NCBI RefSeq assembly: GCF_013185185.1
Contig: NZ_JAAZWE010000004.1
Location: 141,758 to 205,757, forward strand
Reading direction: 5' to 3'
Length of the DNA: 64,000 nt
DNA from: Saccharibacillus endophyticus
GTDB taxonomy: Bacteria; Bacillota; Bacilli; Paenibacillales; Paenibacillaceae
Shown here: positions 62,001-64,000 of the stretch, piece after piece
How the letters are laid out: each line of letters starts with the position of its first letter
Position numbering within the stretch: the stretch's first letter is position 1
The notes under the pieces: model-generated
Told to the model about the DNA's origin: nothing
What the model saw: only the letters and a program-made list of their open reading frames with translations
The model's database searches: none
Made by a program: the position numbers and the translations under genes

Positions 62001-62519
62001 ATTGTAGGGCCTCCCATTATTTACTGTTGTGATGTCTTCAACTGTGATTTCTCCATCTGTATCTTTGTAGGCATACCATTTACCGTTATCACCGGCTTGC
62101 CATAGCGGATCGGTAATGCCGCGTGACCAGGCGAACCATGATCCTGCTGATCCGTTTTCTTTGGATAGAACGGGTAAGGCTTTCCCCTTAAAGGTTTCGC
62201 TTCCGGTATAACTTTGCGCATTAACGTTTACGGTTTTGACTTCTTCGGTTCCGCGATAAAACACAATTTTTTGTATTTTGTTGTTGGCCCCCGCATTTTC
62301 ACTGATGTTAATGGTACTTGCGGTTTTGACTTTTCCGAATGTCACCGAATTTAGATTGGTTAGGGGTTTGACGCCCGATTCTGCCGTATAGGTGATCTTT
62401 TTCTTTTGTACGGCGGCTTCTAGTTCGCCTTGATTCGGAAAAAAAACACTCAGCACGCTGCCCGCAAGGAGCAGTGTGCTGAGTCCGACAATCGTTAAGC
62501 GTCGCCGGATTTTATTCAT
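59067..62519 (-). CDS. Large secreted protein of unknown function (1150 aa)
   Basis: A typical signal peptide (RRRLTIVGLSTLLLAGSVLS, cleavage near residue 35) is followed by a long beta-rich secreted region with many Asn, Thr, Tyr and Pro residues. There is a GQPNPATPPVPTRIPNPQQ linker near residue 440. No LPXTG, SLH or enzyme motif is visible. It may correspond to the DUF5704 family, which I recall from Paenibacillus-type surface proteins, but I could not confirm that. The ATG overlaps the SLH gene stop by one base (TAATG), so the pair is translationally coupled and probably acts in one surface structure. Confidence 0.7.
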   Translation of the reverse strand: MNKIRRRLTIVGLSTLLLAGSVLSVFFPNQGELEAAVQKKKITYTAESGVKPLTNLNSVTFGKVKTASTINISENAGANNKIQKIVFYRGTEEVKTVNVNAQSYTGSETFKGKALPVLSKENGSAGSWFAWSRGITDPLWQAGDNGKWYAYKDTDGEITVEDITTVNNGRPYNFKYREYPYKEVRLTIKYPRTKNYFGELNGKDVQIPTSYIDNTADTIRQQNPNTPNGTNVVVNNDVDIDTGNLPITGTNDSSTEIESIIIGVEPDGNENTPTRSLDYATIQFTQKHGPTRNKYYLRDSDTAPMVKYGTKGDNAQAMVFYYAAYKFQMKSFTYQYPDSYWVYTEKGEPETGESIGFCNVREGRTIEGDAEGMKPNPSAVIKADQRDREIFDVLQGIPTSESLYGNVLTKNYLNQYKFQEHKVTCIYEVDVTQLYVLKWDPGQPNPATPPVPTRIPNPQQEDAQVIYPIHTERYFTYWTVEKLGIYQIDSAELKNYAFEGETITIYPNGYVPPTLTLEKNGEYTAPDKPAAFVAPGVIERDGGTSKPSPSNDIDLAQGYVEEKIGQVKGKNDKVVFNGQTIMSDQEAEVQTPVPSKIPNGTMISRNVLYSPDHMIPMTKTNRMAAPSMGTVTYAGLSDNYDAEDGDTYPIPGINPVTVHTPVVNYSSTSDDAAHNQKTTPNYSRQAFILDRPFTITMPTSGQHQNYPGYGNRDYAKYFRSKEVSFPFDTYSADRTTFYPKGTWINIPISQITTEFFLPVWVDEGDYTVTFRNTAENAPDVQPTQQDANFDLIHHGASDTVDVEVIGRLYDFHITDIADYNWEMVFRTQEGSAVYTGNTYWTGLQGIDGAARGNAPPFTLPILPGSNPLEGMKNITVKTGYHIKFDLKTKGNMFGKTDGIRITPSFTFVSTDGKTQTPVDLYYNDDHRTFIKVGSPEDTEERYIILNDRLRNVPEEELTDTARYKYDNYYTFAEMNGVSRDMFIADYIRRFTKEKTPIGGFDLLLLPEQIRTLIGPKANLPGSVDFARANAAVQKWYGHYSLPGDPYVVVKGTNLAEYGRTHGGLTKRDPVFLRDGYIILNFNIESIREGNLNAPHLQYINAPLMNQWSLEGFKLSVQDSWKNTFALKDGDIVFFNADKSYKDDFQAEVNH

Positions 62520-63730
62520 TAGCGTGTACCACGCAGACGAATGAGGTCTTGTTCAAAGAACAGCGATCCGCCAGCTGGGATTTGCAGTTTGATCGAAATG
62601 TCACTGGTTTGAACCCATCCGGATTTCGGGATGATTACAGCAGGCATATCACCTGGGTCTTTGCTAAAGATTTTCGCTGATTTATTGAGTTTGCCCGCAT
62701 AAAAAGCATTGATGTTTGGTGAGCCGAATCCAGATACTTCGGTTTTCACTCCGACATAAGATGGGTTGTATTTTTTGATGTCTTTGTTGAATACGGATTT
62801 ACCTTTGAAATAGAGTACATAACTGTTTGTATTACCTTTCACGGGATTGTCCATGATGGTGTTGTTATCCCATTTCAGCGTATTCACATTGCCCAGCAGC
62901 GCGCGGTTCGGGTCGCTTGGGTCGGCGAGGTCGATCGCGATCAGAGCGTCCAGCTTGCCTTGATACAGGCCGTCTTTCGACGTAATCGTCATGTTTTTTT
63001 CGTTCCACATTTCCTCGATCGACGACTTGCCTTTGTTTTTCCAATCCGAATCCGGAGTGACGAACATTTCCGGCATCACCGTGAAGATGTTCGTGCCGTG
63101 CCAGAGGATTTCCGCAGCGCCGGTTGCGTACAGGTCGGTATCGAGTTCGGTACCCGTGTTGACGCTCAGGATGCGCTCGATGATCACGACCGATTGCGCA
63201 CGCGTCGTGAGGCCTTGCGGGGCAAGCTGCCCTTTACCGACACCTTGGATCAGGCCGGACTTGGTGGCGAGGTACATCCATTTGTCGTTCTCGGATGTTT
63301 TCTCGCCGATTGCGCGGGCCGCGACGCGGGCCATCTCTTCGCGCGTCATGGTTTTGTTCCAGCCGGAATCGTTATTCGCGAAGTCACTCGATGCGTACAG
63401 ACCGGCTTTCGTTGCGGCGTTGACGTATTGCACGTACCATTTGCCGCTTGCAGGCGTCGTCTCCAGCTTCATCGCCGCCACGACCATCTTAACGAACTCG
63501 GCGCGGCTTACGCTTGTATCCGGCTTGAACGTCCCATTCGTATATCCGTCAACATATCCCTTCGCTACGGCCTTCTGTACGGCGCTGTACGCCCAATGAC
63601 TCGACTTCACGTCCGAAAACTGCGTGCCTGCCGCTTTGACCGTAGATGCGGCTCCGCTTCCCCAAACGGCTCCCACCAATACCATCGATGCTGCTGTAGC
63701 TTTGATCCATTTGCTCCAAACCTTGTTCAC
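62519..63730 (-). CDS. S-layer homology (SLH) domain protein (403 aa)
   Basis: The GTG start has GGGGGAG 8 bases upstream and opens a signal peptide (IKATAASMVLVGAVWGSGAA, ends near STVKAA, residue 34). Three SLH repeats follow: FSDVKSSHWAYSAVQKAVAK (about 38-90), a middle repeat (SGKWYVQYVNAATKAGL, about 95-150) and ENDKWMYLATKSGLIQGVGK (about 155-210). They anchor the protein to secondary cell-wall polymers. The C-terminal 190 residues are unknown and beta-rich. The frame reaching upstream to 63853 has no site. Its stop overlaps the ATG of the 1150-aa protein, a clear sign of an operon. Confidence 0.85.
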   Translation of the reverse strand: MNKVWSKWIKATAASMVLVGAVWGSGAASTVKAAGTQFSDVKSSHWAYSAVQKAVAKGYVDGYTNGTFKPDTSVSRAEFVKMVVAAMKLETTPASGKWYVQYVNAATKAGLYASSDFANNDSGWNKTMTREEMARVAARAIGEKTSENDKWMYLATKSGLIQGVGKGQLAPQGLTTRAQSVVIIERILSVNTGTELDTDLYATGAAEILWHGTNIFTVMPEMFVTPDSDWKNKGKSSIEEMWNEKNMTITSKDGLYQGKLDALIAIDLADPSDPNRALLGNVNTLKWDNNTIMDNPVKGNTNSYVLYFKGKSVFNKDIKKYNPSYVGVKTEVSGFGSPNINAFYAGKLNKSAKIFSKDPGDMPAVIIPKSGWVQTSDISIKLQIPAGGSLFFEQDLIRLRGTR

Positions 63731-63901
63731 TTCATTCTCCCCCTTCGTTCTTTTGCATTTCACATATATGAATCCAGGCCCATCCCGCCCGGACGTACTC
63801 TTCCATTGTCGCTTGGTTGCATGAATTGGGAAAGTCCCATTTTTTGTTTTCAAAGAACAGGTAATTCATCGCAAGCAAATCCTGATCGTCCATTTGCGCA
63901 C

Positions 63902-63948
63902 AAAAAAGCGGACGGCCCCCTTCCATGAATGGAAAGAAGACGTCCGCG
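63902..63948 (-). terminator. Terminator of the gene at the right edge
   Basis: On the minus strand GCGGACG pairs with CGTCCGC with a second inner stem CTTTCCAT/ATGGAAG, then six T. It separates the SLH operon from the gene ending at 63969. Confidence 0.9.
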
Positions 63949-63968
63949 TGCTTCGCGTAAGCGTCGGT

Positions 63969-64000
63969 TTATTTACGATAACCCCACTTTATTTCAGAGT
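63969..64000 (-). CDS. End of an unidentified minus-strand gene (truncated by the window)
   Basis: The last nine codons read SEIKWGYRK followed by TAA, 20 bases before a strong terminator, which is exactly where a gene end would be expected. The residues are too few to name a family. The upstream body lies outside the window. Confidence 0.5.
   Translation of the reverse strand, partial: SEIKWGYRK

Noticed and set aside
63732..63926. Short minus-strand ORF upstream of the SLH gene (64 codons)
   Set aside because: Its start lies inside a strong terminator and later ATGs have no Shine-Dalgarno; its stop overlaps the SLH site by chance. It could be a leader peptide, but the support is too weak.

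Overview
The window looks like a chromosomal segment of a Gram-positive, endospore-group Firmicute of the Paenibacillaceae (Paenibacillus or Saccharibacillus type). The reasons are the high-GC backbone with strong GGAGG ribosome-binding sites and frequent GTG/TTG starts, a T-box in front of serS, a yybP-ykoY element in front of a TerC-family gene, an IDEAL-domain gene, SLH-domain cell-surface genes and repeated ECF-sigma/DUF4179 modules. Family assignments come from reading motifs; no database search was run.

Left part (1-15.9 kb). A truncated lipoprotein with many Arg-Pro repeats lies at the edge. After a repeat-containing gap comes a seven-gene minus-strand operon, reading moxR-type AAA+ ATPase, DUF5682, VWA, DUF4132, a 204-aa protein, SWIM zinc finger and a 127-aa protein. 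This is the Gram-positive counterpart of the E. coli yehI/yehL/yehM/yehP/yehQ set. A small His/Gly/Ser-rich membrane protein and a Cache-GGDEF diguanylate cyclase follow.

Island (15.9-31.5 kb). Two identical 75-bp copies of a tRNA-Thr(CGT) gene bracket about 15.5 kb of visibly AT-rich DNA, with a tyrosine recombinase next to the right copy. I read this as an integrated genomic island. It carries a tightly coupled operon of an 11-codon leader ORF, a compact UvrD-like helicase, a DarT-like DNA ADP-ribosyltransferase and an ADP-ribosylglycohydrolase with an extra C-terminal region, followed by an Mrr-like nuclease gene. It also has a Rep-like winged-helix gene next to iteron-like repeats, a small XRE regulator, several short secreted or membrane proteins and one clear pseudogene. 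The helicase-DarT-ARH group is the best candidate here for an undescribed anti-phage or toxin-antitoxin system.

Middle (31.5-47.8 kb). The backbone resumes with a thiamine-binding-type protein, anaerobic ribonucleotide reductase nrdDG, a riboswitch-controlled TerC protein, an IDEAL protein, T-box-controlled serS, a chemotaxis receptor, the NAD(P)H-hydrate repair enzyme, an NAD-binding protein, membrane and DUF4385 proteins, and a lactonase divergent from an ArsR-type regulator.

Right part (47.8-64 kb). Three ECF sigma factors, each followed by a DUF4179-type anti-sigma factor, plus a fourth secreted DUF4179-like protein with no sigma partner, form a tandem family. Then come a GH65 phosphorylase fused to beta-phosphoglucomutase, and a coupled pair made of an SLH protein and a 1150-aa secreted protein. 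The end of a further minus-strand gene lies at the right edge.
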